Below are positions 1 through 7,386 of a stretch of DNA of 9,303 bases, piece after piece. Source of the DNA: Acidobacteriota bacterium (GTDB taxonomy: Bacteria > Acidobacteriota > Polarisedimenticolia > QHYA01). Under the pieces are notes generated by a model, which saw only the letters and a program-made list of their open reading frames with translations, had not been told where the DNA came from and did not search any database. Every line of letters begins with the position of its first letter. Position 1 is the stretch's first letter. The DNA lies in contig QHYA01000150.1 of assembly GCA_003223995.1 (NCBI GenBank), forward strand, positions 1 through 9,303, in the 5' to 3' direction. The position numbers and the translations under genes are program-made.

Positions 1-1
1 C

Positions 2-796
2 ATCTTCCAGGACCTGACGGAGATCGTGGCCCTGGAGCGGGAGGTCCGTCTGAAGGAGCGCATGGCCGCCCTCGGTGAGATGGCCGCGGGGATGGCTCAC
101 GAGCTGCGCAACCCGCTCGCCTCGATCGTCGGTTCCGTTCAGGTGCTGGGCGGTGATGTCCGGCTGCCCGGAGAGCACGAAGATCTGATGGAGATCATCC
201 TTCGCGAGTCCCAGCGGCTGGACCAGGCCATCCGGGACTTCCTGGTGTTCGCCCGCCCCGGGCCCTTCTCGGCGGAGCGGACGGACCTCGTCCGCCTGAT
301 CAACGACTCGGTCCGCATCCTCCGCAACAGCCGCGAATTCCGTCCGGGCCACCAGCTCGTGACCCGCTTCTCGGCGCCGGAGGTGCACTGCGAGATCGAC
401 GTCAACCGCGCCAAGCAGGTCTTCTGGAACCTCGCCACCAACGCCCTGAAGGCGATGCCCGGCGGAGGCACGCTCACCATCCGGGTCGAGCCGTCCGGAC
501 AGGGGCAGGTTCTCATTGTCTTCGCCGACGAGGGGATCGGAATGAACGAGCAGCAACTGGACCGATACTTCCAGCCGTTCCAAGGGGGCTTCAACGACGG
601 CACCGGTCTCGGGGCGGCGATCGTCTACAGGATCGTCCAGGAGCACAAGGGGAGGGTGCACGTGCGCTCGGCCGAGGGGCACGGGACCGAGGTGAGCGTG
701 ACCCTGCCCGTTGTCGTCGGCTCCGCCGCGCCCGCGGGGAGTCCAAGCCGCCAGACGCGCGCCGAAAACCGGCCCTTGCAGACGGCCAGGAGCTGA
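2..796 (+). CDS. pilS: PilS-like sensor histidine kinase, C-terminal part (5' truncated)
   Basis: The reading frame is open from base 2, so the gene starts upstream of the window; the visible part has about 264 residues. The first residues (IFQDLTEI) look like the end of a PAS domain. The H-box MAHELRNPLAS follows, with phospho-accepting His at bases 98-100, then the dimerisation helices. The HATPase_c domain shows an N-box (FWNLATNALKAM, about 425-460), a G1 box (DEGIGM, about 526-545) and a GTGLG lid (about 600-615). The F-box is PFQGGFND rather than the common PFFTTK. About 30 Ala/Pro/Arg-rich residues follow the kinase core. Such kinases autophosphorylate on His and pass the phosphate to an NtrC-type regulator, here pilR, which starts 11 nt downstream. 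The missing N terminus would normally carry membrane segments and a PAS sensor. The PilS identity rests on the adjacent pilR and pilins; a generic NtrB/ZraS-like kinase cannot be excluded from this domain alone. Confidence 0.9.
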   Translation: MFQDLTEIVALEREVRLKERMAALGEMAAGMAHELRNPLASIVGSVQVLGGDVRLPGEHEDLMEIILRESQRLDQAIRDFLVFARPGPFSAERTDLVRLINDSVRILRNSREFRPGHQLVTRFSAPEVHCEIDVNRAKQVFWNLATNALKAMPGGGTLTIRVEPSGQGQVLIVFADEGIGMNEQQLDRYFQPFQGGFNDGTGLGAAIVYRIVQEHKGRVHVRSAEGHGTEVSVTLPVVVGSAAPAGSPSRQTRAENRPLQTARS

Positions 797-807
797 GGCG
801 GCTGACC

Positions 808-2271
808 ATGCAGAAGATCCTCGTGGTGGACGACGAGAAGAGCATGCGCGAGCTGCTCGCGCTCATGCTGCGGCGGGAAGGCTACAGGGTGATCAGCGCC
901 GAGTCGGCCGAGAAGGCGGGAGAGCTGATCGAGCGGGAGGCGTACGACCTGGTGATCTCAGACATCAGCATGCCGGGGGCCTCGGGCATCGACCTGCTGC
1001 GGCGCGTGCGCGAGGGCGGCCTGGACACGCCCGTGATCCTGATCACGGCCTTCGGGTCCAAAGAGACGGCCATCGAGGCGCTGAAACTCGGCGCGTTCGA
1101 TTACTTCGAAAAGCCCTTCAACATCGAAGACGCCAAGAACCGCGTGCGCAACGCCCTCGACCGCGCGCGTCTGGTCGAGGAGAACGCATTCCTCCGCCGG
1201 GAGCTGAAGGGAAAGTACCGTCTGGATGGGCACTCTCCGCGGATGCGCGAGATTCTCGACCTGATCCCGCGCATCGCCGCCACCGGAAGCACGGTGCTCA
1301 TCACGGGGGAGAGCGGCACCGGAAAGGAGCAGGTCGCGCGGGCTGTCCATTACAACTCGCCGCGGCGCGAGGGGCAGTTCGTGTCGATCAACTGCGGGGC
1401 GCTTCCCGACGAGCTTCTGGAGTCCGAGCTGTTCGGCCACATGAGAGGGTCCTTCACGGGGGCGTCGGCCAACAAGAAAGGGCTGTTCGAGGTGGCCGAC
1501 GGAGGAACGATCTTCCTCGACGAGGTCGGCGAGACCTCGCCGGCGATGCAGGTGAAGCTGCTGCGGGTGCTGCAGGAGCGGAGAATCCGGCGGGTGGGCG
1601 CCACGAGCGAGATCGAGGTGGACGCGCGGGTGATCACGGCCACCAACCAGGACCTGGAGGCCCTCGTCGCCGCCAAGCGCTTCCGCGAGGACCTCTTCTA
1701 CAGGATCAACGTCATCCCGATCCACCTTCCTCCGCTGCGGGAGAGGCGGGAGGACATCGAGCAGCTCGCCGGGCATTTCCTGGAGAACTACTGCCGCATC
1801 ATCGGTAAGAAGCACATCGAGTCCGTCTCCCCGGAGGCCCTCGAGGCGCTTCGCTCCTACGACTGGCCGGGAAACATCCGGGAGCTGGAGAATGTCATCG
1901 AGCGCGCGGTCGCCCTCGAGTCCTCCCACCGGATCGAGCCCGAGAGCCTCCCGCTGGAGGTCCGCTCCCAGTCCCGCCGGGCCGCGGCGCGCGAGACCGT
2001 GGTGCCGGAGGCCGGCTTCGACGTCGAGGCCCATCTGGAGCTGCTGCGGCGCTCCTACATGCTCGACGCGATGGACCGCGTCGGCGGGGTGCAGTCGCGG
2101 GCCGCCAGGCTGCTGGGCATGAGCTTCCGCTCCTTCCGCTACTTTGCCAAGAAGTACGGCATGGCTCCTCGCGGAACCGAGCTGGTCGGCGAAGGGGACG
2201 GGATCGGCGAGGGCGAGCCGGAGGGACAGGAAGCGGAGATGGAGCGTGAGGTCGAGACCGGGGAGATCTGA
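808..2271 (+). CDS. pilR: PilR-like sigma-54-dependent response regulator
   Basis: This 487-residue NtrC-family activator has all three domains. The receiver (about 1-120) has acidic residues D8/D9, phospho-acceptor D52, T80 and K102. The AAA+ domain (about 140-370) has Walker A GESGTGKE (167-174), the sigma-54 contact loop as GSFTGA (214-219, against the usual GAFTGA), and Walker B GTIFLDE (233-239). The Fis-type helix-turn-helix is at about 408-452 (QSRAARLLGMSFRSFRYFAKKYG). A Gly/Glu-rich acidic tail of about 35 residues follows it, unusual in length, and its coding sequence overlaps the next gene. When phosphorylated by PilS, such proteins oligomerise on upstream sites and use ATP to remodel sigma-54 holoenzyme. 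The ATG lies 11 nt after pilS with GAGG upstream. A consensus sigma-54 promoter before the first pilin at 7338 fits a pilin activator. NtrC-type identity is near certain; the PilR name rests on context. Confidence 0.93.
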   Translation: MQKILVVDDEKSMRELLALMLRREGYRVISAESAEKAGELIEREAYDLVISDISMPGASGIDLLRRVREGGLDTPVILITAFGSKETAIEALKLGAFDYFEKPFNIEDAKNRVRNALDRARLVEENAFLRRELKGKYRLDGHSPRMREILDLIPRIAATGSTVLITGESGTGKEQVARAVHYNSPRREGQFVSINCGALPDELLESELFGHMRGSFTGASANKKGLFEVADGGTIFLDEVGETSPAMQVKLLRVLQERRIRRVGATSEIEVDARVITATNQDLEALVAAKRFREDLFYRINVIPIHLPPLRERREDIEQLAGHFLENYCRIIGKKHIESVSPEALEALRSYDWPGNIRELENVIERAVALESSHRIEPESLPLEVRSQSRRAAARETVVPEAGFDVEAHLELLRRSYMLDAMDRVGGVQSRAARLLGMSFRSFRYFAKKYGMAPRGTELVGEGDGIGEGEPEGQEAEMEREVETGEI

Positions 2272-5224
2272 GGCGGCGGCGGCCGCCATCATCCTCGCGA
2301 TCACGGCGGCCGTCCTCCTTCTTCCTCTCGCGGTCCGTGGGCCGGTCTATTACCGGGACCTCTCGCAGAATCTCCTCCCCGTGAGGCTGCTCGCCGCGTC
2401 GCTGAGGGCGGCGGGGGCTCCGCTCACGTGGGACCCCTACCTCGGAGGCGGTGTCCCTCTCGCGGAGAATCCCAATACCCTCCTCTGGCACCCGGCCTGG
2501 CTGCTGGATCTCGTCCTGCCCCCGGAGGAAGCGATCAAGGCCGCCATTGCATTGCACCTGTCGGTGGCGGCCGGTTTCATGGCGGCGTTTCTGAGGCGGC
2601 GGGGGGGTTCCCCCTCGGCGGCGGCGGCGGGCGCGGCGGTCTTCGCGTTCGGCGGTCCGGTCCTCTCACTCGCTACACTGCCGAACCTCCTCACTGCGGC
2701 GGCATGGATTCCCCCGACCCTCTACTTCCTCGACCGTGCCCGCGCCGGAAACACCTGGGCCCTGCCAGCCGCCGTGGCTTGTGGGGCCGCGAGCCTGATG
2801 CCGGCAGACCCGGCCGGAGCCCTCGCCCTGGCGGCAGGAGCCTGGCTCGCCGCGACGCCTCCATCGACCGGCGCGGGTGTGCGGGGGGCGGCGGGCTTGG
2901 CCGCGAACGGTTGGGCTGGCGGGTCTGCCGCTGCGTCCAGCAGTTCCCGCATCCGGCTGAGACTGGTCGTTTTTTTCCTCCTGCTCTCGGCGGCGGCGGC
3001 GGGCGCGGCGGTCTTCGCGTTCGGCGGTCCGGTCCTCTCACTCGCTACACTGCCGAACCTCCTCACTGCGGCGGCATGGATTCCCCCGACCCTCTACTTC
3101 CTCGACCGTGCCCGCGCCGGAAACACCTGGGCCCTGCCAGCCGCCGTGGCTTGTGGGGCCGCGAGCCTGATGCCGGCAGACCCGGCCGGAGCCCTCGCCC
3201 TGGCGGCAGGAGCCTGGCTCGCCGCGACGCCTCCATCGACCGGCGCGGGTGTGCGGGGGGCGGCGGGCTTGGCCGCGAACGGTTGGGCTGGCGGGTCTGC
3301 CGCTGCGTCCAGCAGTTCCCGCATCCGGCTGAGACTGGTCGTTTTTTTTCTCCTGCTCTCGGCGGCGGCGGCGCTGCCGCAACTGCTGCCGGCATGGCAG
3401 ATCGTGCGCCGGTCCGAACGAGGCCTGGGCTTTCCCGTCGCGGAGGCCGTGAAGTGGTCTCTCTCGCCGGCGAGACTGCCCGAACTCGTGGTCCCGGGCT
3501 GGCTCGGAGATCCGACCCGCCTCTCCGCAGGACATTACTGGGGGGCGGCCTGGCTCGAGACGGGGTTGCCCTTTCTTCTCACGATCTATGTCGGCATACC
3601 CGCGCTGGCGCTCGCCGTCTCGGCGGGGGCGGGAGGCCGGCGGTTCCAGAGTGAGCGGCTGTCAGGCCTTGTCCTGGCTGCCGGGGGTCTCACACTCTCG
3701 TTCGGGCGGCACCTCCCTGGCTATACGACTCTCGTGGACGTTCTCCCTGGCGCGGGATTCTTCCGCTATCCGGAAAAATTCCTGGTCCCCGCGGCGCTCG
3801 GCTTCTCGATACTTGTGGCGGTCGGGTTGGAGAGGGTTTCTGGGAGCGGGGAGGACTCGCATGTCGCGCTCCGGCGGCGGCGCCGATACGGGCTCGTTCT
3901 CGCCGGAATAGGCCTTGCGATCGGGCTGGCCGCGGGCGTCGGGGGTCCGTCGAGACCCTTGAACCTCTCCGCCGAGGCGCTTCTCGGACGGGTCTTGAAC
4001 GAGCAAGCGGCCTCCCGCCTCCGCCGCTCCGCGTTCCATGCATCGGCCGCGTCCACAATCGCCGGTCTGCTGCTGCTGCTCCGGTCGGGCATCGGCGGGC
4101 GCCGGCGGCAGCGCGGCGCCGCCGAGGCAGGAGAACACATCCCGGCGGAAGCCCCGCCCCGCCTTTCGCTCGCCGTGCTCGTTTGCGCGGACCTCGCACT
4201 GGCGGCGATCGGCCCCCCCGCGGGGATGAGCCTGCCTTGGGGACTTCGGTTCAATCCGATCGCTCCGGAGCTTCTTCGCGGCCGGCCGCCGAAAGCGGTG
4301 CTGCCTCCTGCGGAAGGGTCCTCCGAAACATGGCGGACGTTTCGCGGTGAGCGTCCCGAGGGCTTCATGATCCGGCAGCGGGACGACTCCATCGCCTCGG
4401 GGTTCCGCTGGGACCGGTTGACCCTCGCCCGCTCGTGGCCCGCGGCCTTCGCGTCTCCGACCGCCTACGACAGGCCGACGGACAGGCTGTTGCCTGTCGA
4501 GGTCGCGCGCGCCGCCGAGATCGCCCATTCCGGGACCTTGGAGCAACGGCTGCGACTCTGGTCGCTCGATAGTGTGCGGTTCATCACCAGCTATGGGCCG
4601 CTGGATCATTCCGATCTTGCTCTCGTCGCACGGCTGGACGGGGCCAGCCGCCCACCTCTGCTGCGCTACGAGAACCGCGCCGCTCTGCCTCGCGTTCGAC
4701 TCGTCCAGCGTTCGGTGAGAGCCGGAGGGCCCGCCGACGCCCTTCGGCTGTCCCTCTCGCCGGAAATCGATCCACGGACCACGGTGGTCATCGATGCCGG
4801 ACCAGAGAACGAAGCGGACCTCGGCGCCGCATCGGAGCGGGCCGAATCTGGCGAGGAAGGGCCGGGACAGCGGGCGAGCCTGATGGATGAAGCGAGCCTC
4901 GTCAGTCCGGGAGACCCGCCGGACCACCTGCTGGTCAGGACCCACTCGGCTCGCTCCGGCTGGCTGGTGCTCGCGGAGAACTTCGACCCTGACTGGCGTG
5001 CAGCGGTGGACGGAAGGCCCGCCCCGGTCTACCGCGCCTACGGTTTCTTGAGGGCTCTTCCTCTGCCAGCAGGAGCCCACGAGGTCAGCCTGGAATACCG
5101 CCCCCGATCCCTCCTCGCGGGGACTTGCGCCCTCGTCCTGGCGGCGGTGCTCTCTCTGGTTGCGGCCATCGGCCTTCCCCATGCCTCCGGGCGGGGGAGG
5201 CACGAGGGGCGATCTTTCACTTGA
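2246..5224 (+). CDS. YfhO-family polytopic membrane protein with internal duplication
   Basis: This predicted 992-residue integral membrane protein is of the YfhO type, large proteins related in architecture to GT-C glycosyltransferases. I chose GTG 2246 because GGAG (2235-2238) precedes it by 7 nt and the product opens with a short basic stretch and a membrane helix (about 10-30); the start overlaps pilR by 26 nt. After it come YYRDLSQN (D38) and the hallmark WDPYLGGGVPLAENPN (62-77), then many Ala/Leu/Gly-rich membrane segments. Near the C terminus a soluble region resembles the YfhO ending: WLVLAENFDPDW, then VDGRPAPVYRA and LPAGAHEVSLEYRP, followed by a last helix. Residues about 124-247 are repeated as 248-371; without this copy the protein would have 868 residues. 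Bacillus YfhO acts in glycosylating lipoteichoic acid; the substrate here is unknown. A role in pilin or envelope glycosylation is only inferred from position. Confidence 0.82.
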   Translation: MRSRPGRSEAAAAAIILAITAAVLLLPLAVRGPVYYRDLSQNLLPVRLLAASLRAAGAPLTWDPYLGGGVPLAENPNTLLWHPAWLLDLVLPPEEAIKAAIALHLSVAAGFMAAFLRRRGGSPSAAAAGAAVFAFGGPVLSLATLPNLLTAAAWIPPTLYFLDRARAGNTWALPAAVACGAASLMPADPAGALALAAGAWLAATPPSTGAGVRGAAGLAANGWAGGSAAASSSSRIRLRLVVFFLLLSAAAAGAAVFAFGGPVLSLATLPNLLTAAAWIPPTLYFLDRARAGNTWALPAAVACGAASLMPADPAGALALAAGAWLAATPPSTGAGVRGAAGLAANGWAGGSAAASSSSRIRLRLVVFFLLLSAAAALPQLLPAWQIVRRSERGLGFPVAEAVKWSLSPARLPELVVPGWLGDPTRLSAGHYWGAAWLETGLPFLLTIYVGIPALALAVSAGAGGRRFQSERLSGLVLAAGGLTLSFGRHLPGYTTLVDVLPGAGFFRYPEKFLVPAALGFSILVAVGLERVSGSGEDSHVALRRRRRYGLVLAGIGLAIGLAAGVGGPSRPLNLSAEALLGRVLNEQAASRLRRSAFHASAASTIAGLLLLLRSGIGGRRRQRGAAEAGEHIPAEAPPRLSLAVLVCADLALAAIGPPAGMSLPWGLRFNPIAPELLRGRPPKAVLPPAEGSSETWRTFRGERPEGFMIRQRDDSIASGFRWDRLTLARSWPAAFASPTAYDRPTDRLLPVEVARAAEIAHSGTLEQRLRLWSLDSVRFITSYGPLDHSDLALVARLDGASRPPLLRYENRAALPRVRLVQRSVRAGGPADALRLSLSPEIDPRTTVVIDAGPENEADLGAASERAESGEEGPGQRASLMDEASLVSPGDPPDHLLVRTHSARSGWLVLAENFDPDWRAAVDGRPAPVYRAYGFLRALPLPAGAHEVSLEYRPRSLLAGTCALVLAAVLSLVAAIGLPHASGRGRHEGRSFT
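2614..3357 (+). repeat. 372-bp in-frame tandem duplication (two units)
   Basis: Unit 1 is 2614-2985 and unit 2 is 2986-3357, directly abutting. By eye they differ at one base, C at 2977 against T at 3349, a synonymous Phe change in a T-run. A third partial copy of the first 16 bases (CTCGGCGGCGGCGGCG) follows at 3358-3373, after which the sequence diverges. The length is 124 codons, so the frame is kept. The 16-bp flank suggests duplication by slippage or recombination between two short GGC-rich direct repeats. It encodes four or five hydrophobic segments. The near identity implies a very recent event, or an assembly error. Confidence 0.95.
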
Positions 5225-7107
5225 GATCGAGCGGCTCGCTACCCTCTCTCATCCGGTTGGATCCGTCGAACGCCCTTGCAGGGGCGGCGGTGGGCATCGC
5301 CGTCGCCCTGCTCGCCGTGCGGCCGCTGCAGGGGTTCGATACCTGGTGGCACCTTGCATCGGGGCGGGAGATGGCTCGAACGGGGCGGTTGCTCTCCTCG
5401 GAGCCCTTCACCTTCACGGCCGCCGGAAAACCGTGGATGAATCACGAGTGGCTCTGGCAACTCGGCAGTTTCGCGGCTTTCCGCCTCGTGGACGGCCCCC
5501 CTGGCGATGAAGAGATCGATGCCGCCCGCGTTTCCAGCCCCGAGCGGGCCGTGGCGATCGACAACCGGGACCGGAGCGAGGAGAAGGGCGCTTCGGCGCT
5601 CGTCCTGCTGAATGCCGCGCTCCTGTCCGTCCCCTTCGTGCTCGGCTACGCGACCCTCAGGGGCGCTGGGGCGGGAATGTTCGTCGCATCCTCGGTGGCG
5701 CTGTTCTGCGCCTGGGGAGCGCGAGGACGGTTCCTCGCAAGGCCCGAGGCGGTGACGCTTCTGCTCGCGGGCGCGACCTTGTTCCTTCTCGACAGGGCCC
5801 GCCGCTCGGGCCGAAGGGGACCACTCGTCATCCTCCCCGCACTCATCGCCCTTGGCGCCAACTTCCATCCGGGAGTCATCGTCCTGCCCGTTCTCGTATC
5901 GCTCTACCTCATCGGCGATCGGATGGGCTCAGCCCTGGGCCGGCCTGCGAGGCTCCCCGTGGCCAGCGCAGGCGCCGCCTGTCTGGCCCTGGCCGCCTTG
6001 GCGGCGACCGCCGCAAGCCCGTCGGGCGTCCGGATCTGGTCGACTCCGTTCACGCTGTCGGGCATCGTCAAAGGAGAGCACTACTACAATCCTGAATGGC
6101 TCCCTGCTCTTCCTTCCGTCGCCCCCTCTCTCTATGTCGCGATCGCCTTCGTCCTCGCCTTGCTGCTCGCCTGCCGGGTCAGCGGCCGGCGAGGCATCGA
6201 CGCTGCGAGCCTTCTCCCTCAGGCGGGCCTGGCCGTCCTGGCCGTGAGTGGAGTGCGCCATGTGGGGCTTTTCTTCGTGGCTCTGCCATTCGGTTGCGCC
6301 CACATGATCGGCAGGCTCCCTGTGCTGGCGGCGCCCAGCGGCGAGTCGCGGGCCTCCCGCTCGCGCCGCTGGTGGGAGCCTGGCGCCGCTGCGGGACTGG
6401 CGGGGGCGACGGCGGCCTTTCTCTTCCTGGCGGGCGAGATTGGCCTGGGAGTCGATCGCTCCACGACGCCCGTCGACGCTTGCCGCTTCATCGCCCTCCA
6501 CGAGCCGCGAGGCCGGCTTTACAACGACGTGCGCTTCGGGGGGTACCTGATCTGGCGCTTCGGCCCGCGAAGAGCCGTCTTCATCGACGGGCGCAACGAA
6601 CTGTTCGCTCCGTTGCTGCAGGAACTGTCGGGAATCTACTCGGGGGAGTCCAGCTACAACGCCTGGCTCGATCTCGTGCGGCGGTTCGCCATCGAAGGCG
6701 CGCTCGTTCGCTACTCCCCGGACAAGATGGGAGTCGTCTACCCCGCTGCCGGAGATCTTCCGCCTCGCCGTGGGTACCGGGCCTTTTCCGCCTACCTCTT
6801 CCCCCAGAGCGGCTGGGCCCTCGTCTACTGGGACGACACAGCGATGCTCTTCCTTCGAAGGGGGAGCGAGAACCGCGCCCTGATCGACCGATTCGCTTAT
6901 CGCTCCGTGAATCCCGAAGACGCCGAATACGTCCTTCAGAAGGCTGTCGAGGACCCCCGTTTCCGTGAATCGCTCCAGCAGGATCTCACCCGCAGGCTGT
7001 CGGAGCCGCCGTCTTGCGAGCGAGCGAGGATCCTCCTCGGTCAGCTCCGTCAGCTTCCGCAGCAGTCGGCTTCCGGGGCCCCCGACCGCCCTCCGTCAGG
7101 CTCATGA
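5221..7107 (+). CDS. GT-C-like polytopic membrane protein
   Basis: This is a predicted 628-residue multi-pass membrane protein. The first loop has FDTWWHLASGREM (about 39-51) followed by EPFTFTAAGKPWMNHEWLWQ, the D-x-WWH then Pro/Trp-rich loop pattern of GT-C-like glycosyltransferase relatives. About eight to ten Ala/Leu/Val-rich segments follow. The C-terminal soluble part contains LYNDVRFGGYLIWRF and VFIDGRNELF (about 431-462), then a segment ending in WALVYWDDTAMLFLRR, a pattern common to uncharacterised members of this group. I chose TTG 5221 because it overlaps the upstream stop as TTGA, the typical coupled arrangement, with GAGGGG about 11 nt upstream; an in-frame ATG at 5125 would need a 100-nt overlap. 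The coupling with the YfhO-like gene suggests a joint role. Substrate and donor are unknown; polyprenyl-phosphate-sugar use is inferred from the fold class only. Confidence 0.75.
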   Translation: MRSSGSLPSLIRLDPSNALAGAAVGIAVALLAVRPLQGFDTWWHLASGREMARTGRLLSSEPFTFTAAGKPWMNHEWLWQLGSFAAFRLVDGPPGDEEIDAARVSSPERAVAIDNRDRSEEKGASALVLLNAALLSVPFVLGYATLRGAGAGMFVASSVALFCAWGARGRFLARPEAVTLLLAGATLFLLDRARRSGRRGPLVILPALIALGANFHPGVIVLPVLVSLYLIGDRMGSALGRPARLPVASAGAACLALAALAATAASPSGVRIWSTPFTLSGIVKGEHYYNPEWLPALPSVAPSLYVAIAFVLALLLACRVSGRRGIDAASLLPQAGLAVLAVSGVRHVGLFFVALPFGCAHMIGRLPVLAAPSGESRASRSRRWWEPGAAAGLAGATAAFLFLAGEIGLGVDRSTTPVDACRFIALHEPRGRLYNDVRFGGYLIWRFGPRRAVFIDGRNELFAPLLQELSGIYSGESSYNAWLDLVRRFAIEGALVRYSPDKMGVVYPAAGDLPPRRGYRAFSAYLFPQSGWALVYWDDTAMLFLRRGSENRALIDRFAYRSVNPEDAEYVLQKAVEDPRFRESLQQDLTRRLSEPPSCERARILLGQLRQLPQQSASGAPDRPPSGS

Positions 7108-7204
7108 GCGGCTCTCCCACCTTGCAGAGCCCCTCCCGCCCCGTCTGCCCGCGGCCGTTCCCTCGGCTGCCGGCGGAGCCCTCCGACGCCACACAGAGCC
7201 CCTG

Positions 7205-7254
7205 GGTGACATCCGGTGTCAACTGTCCGGTGACCGGCTGTCACGAGCCGTCAC
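7205..7254 (+). promoter_or_regulatory. Candidate PilR enhancer: cluster of GTGAC/GTCAC half-sites
   Basis: Half-sites stand at 7206 (GTGAC), 7217 (TGTCA), 7230 (GTGAC), 7240 (GTCAC) and 7250 (GTCAC). They form the dyads TGACA-N5-TGTCA (7207-7221) and GTGAC-N5-GTCAC (7230-7244), and the last three lie 10 bp apart, one helical turn. The cluster sits about 85-135 bp before the sigma-54 promoter, the usual place for NtrC-family enhancer sites. Pseudomonas PilR recognises TGTC-type motifs, which fits loosely. Binding by PilR is inferred. Confidence 0.5.
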
Positions 7255-7274
7255 AGGGGATCCGCAGGGGGCGC

Positions 7275-7315
7275 TTTCAACGAGGGCTACTTATTGAAAA
7301 CAAATGATGTTACGC
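7275..7315 (+). promoter_or_regulatory. AT-rich patch with dyad between enhancer and promoter
   Basis: This is a short AT-rich island in otherwise GC-rich DNA. It contains TTTCAA (7275-7280) and its complement TTGAAA (7294-7299), separated by 13 bases. It lies between the putative enhancer and the sigma-54 promoter, where a DNA-bending protein such as IHF often binds. I see no good match to the IHF consensus, so the role is open. Confidence 0.3.
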
Positions 7316-7337
7316 AAGTCGGTGTCTCGCTTCCGGC

Positions 7338-7353
7338 TGGCACGGGGGTTGCT
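7338..7353 (+). promoter_or_regulatory. Sigma-54 (-24/-12) promoter of the pilin locus
   Basis: TGGCACGGGGGTTGCT matches the sigma-54 consensus TGGCACRNNNNTTGCW at every defined position. Transcription should start near 7364, giving a leader of about 23 nt to the ATG at 7387. An NtrC-family activator is encoded just upstream in the same cluster, so this is very likely the PilR-dependent promoter. Confidence 0.9.
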
Positions 7354-7371
7354 TTCTGACGGTCCCCCAGC

Positions 7372-7380
7372 AAGGAGGTG
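7372..7380 (+). promoter_or_regulatory. Strong Shine-Dalgarno sequence of pilin 1
   Basis: AAGGAGGTG stands 6 nt before ATG 7387. It is a near-perfect anti-16S match and the strongest ribosome binding site in the window. It fixes the start of pilin 1 and indicates a gene once highly translated, although its reading frame is now broken. Confidence 0.9.
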
Positions 7381-7386
7381 TGACAG

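Noticed and set aside
2614..3357. CRISPR array or mobile element as the cause of the direct repeat
   Set aside because: There are only two long abutting coding units, with no spacers, inverted ends, target-site duplication or transposase.
2428..3654. Long alternative reading frame across the duplicated region
   Set aside because: It is rich in Arg, Gly and Pro, has no recognisable domain, and is explained by GC-rich third positions of the YfhO-like frame; the in-frame duplication copies both.
7110..7131. Terminator hairpin after the GT-C-like gene (GGCTCT with AGAGCC)
   Set aside because: The stem is 6 bp with a 10-nt loop and a C-rich sequence follows instead of a T-run.
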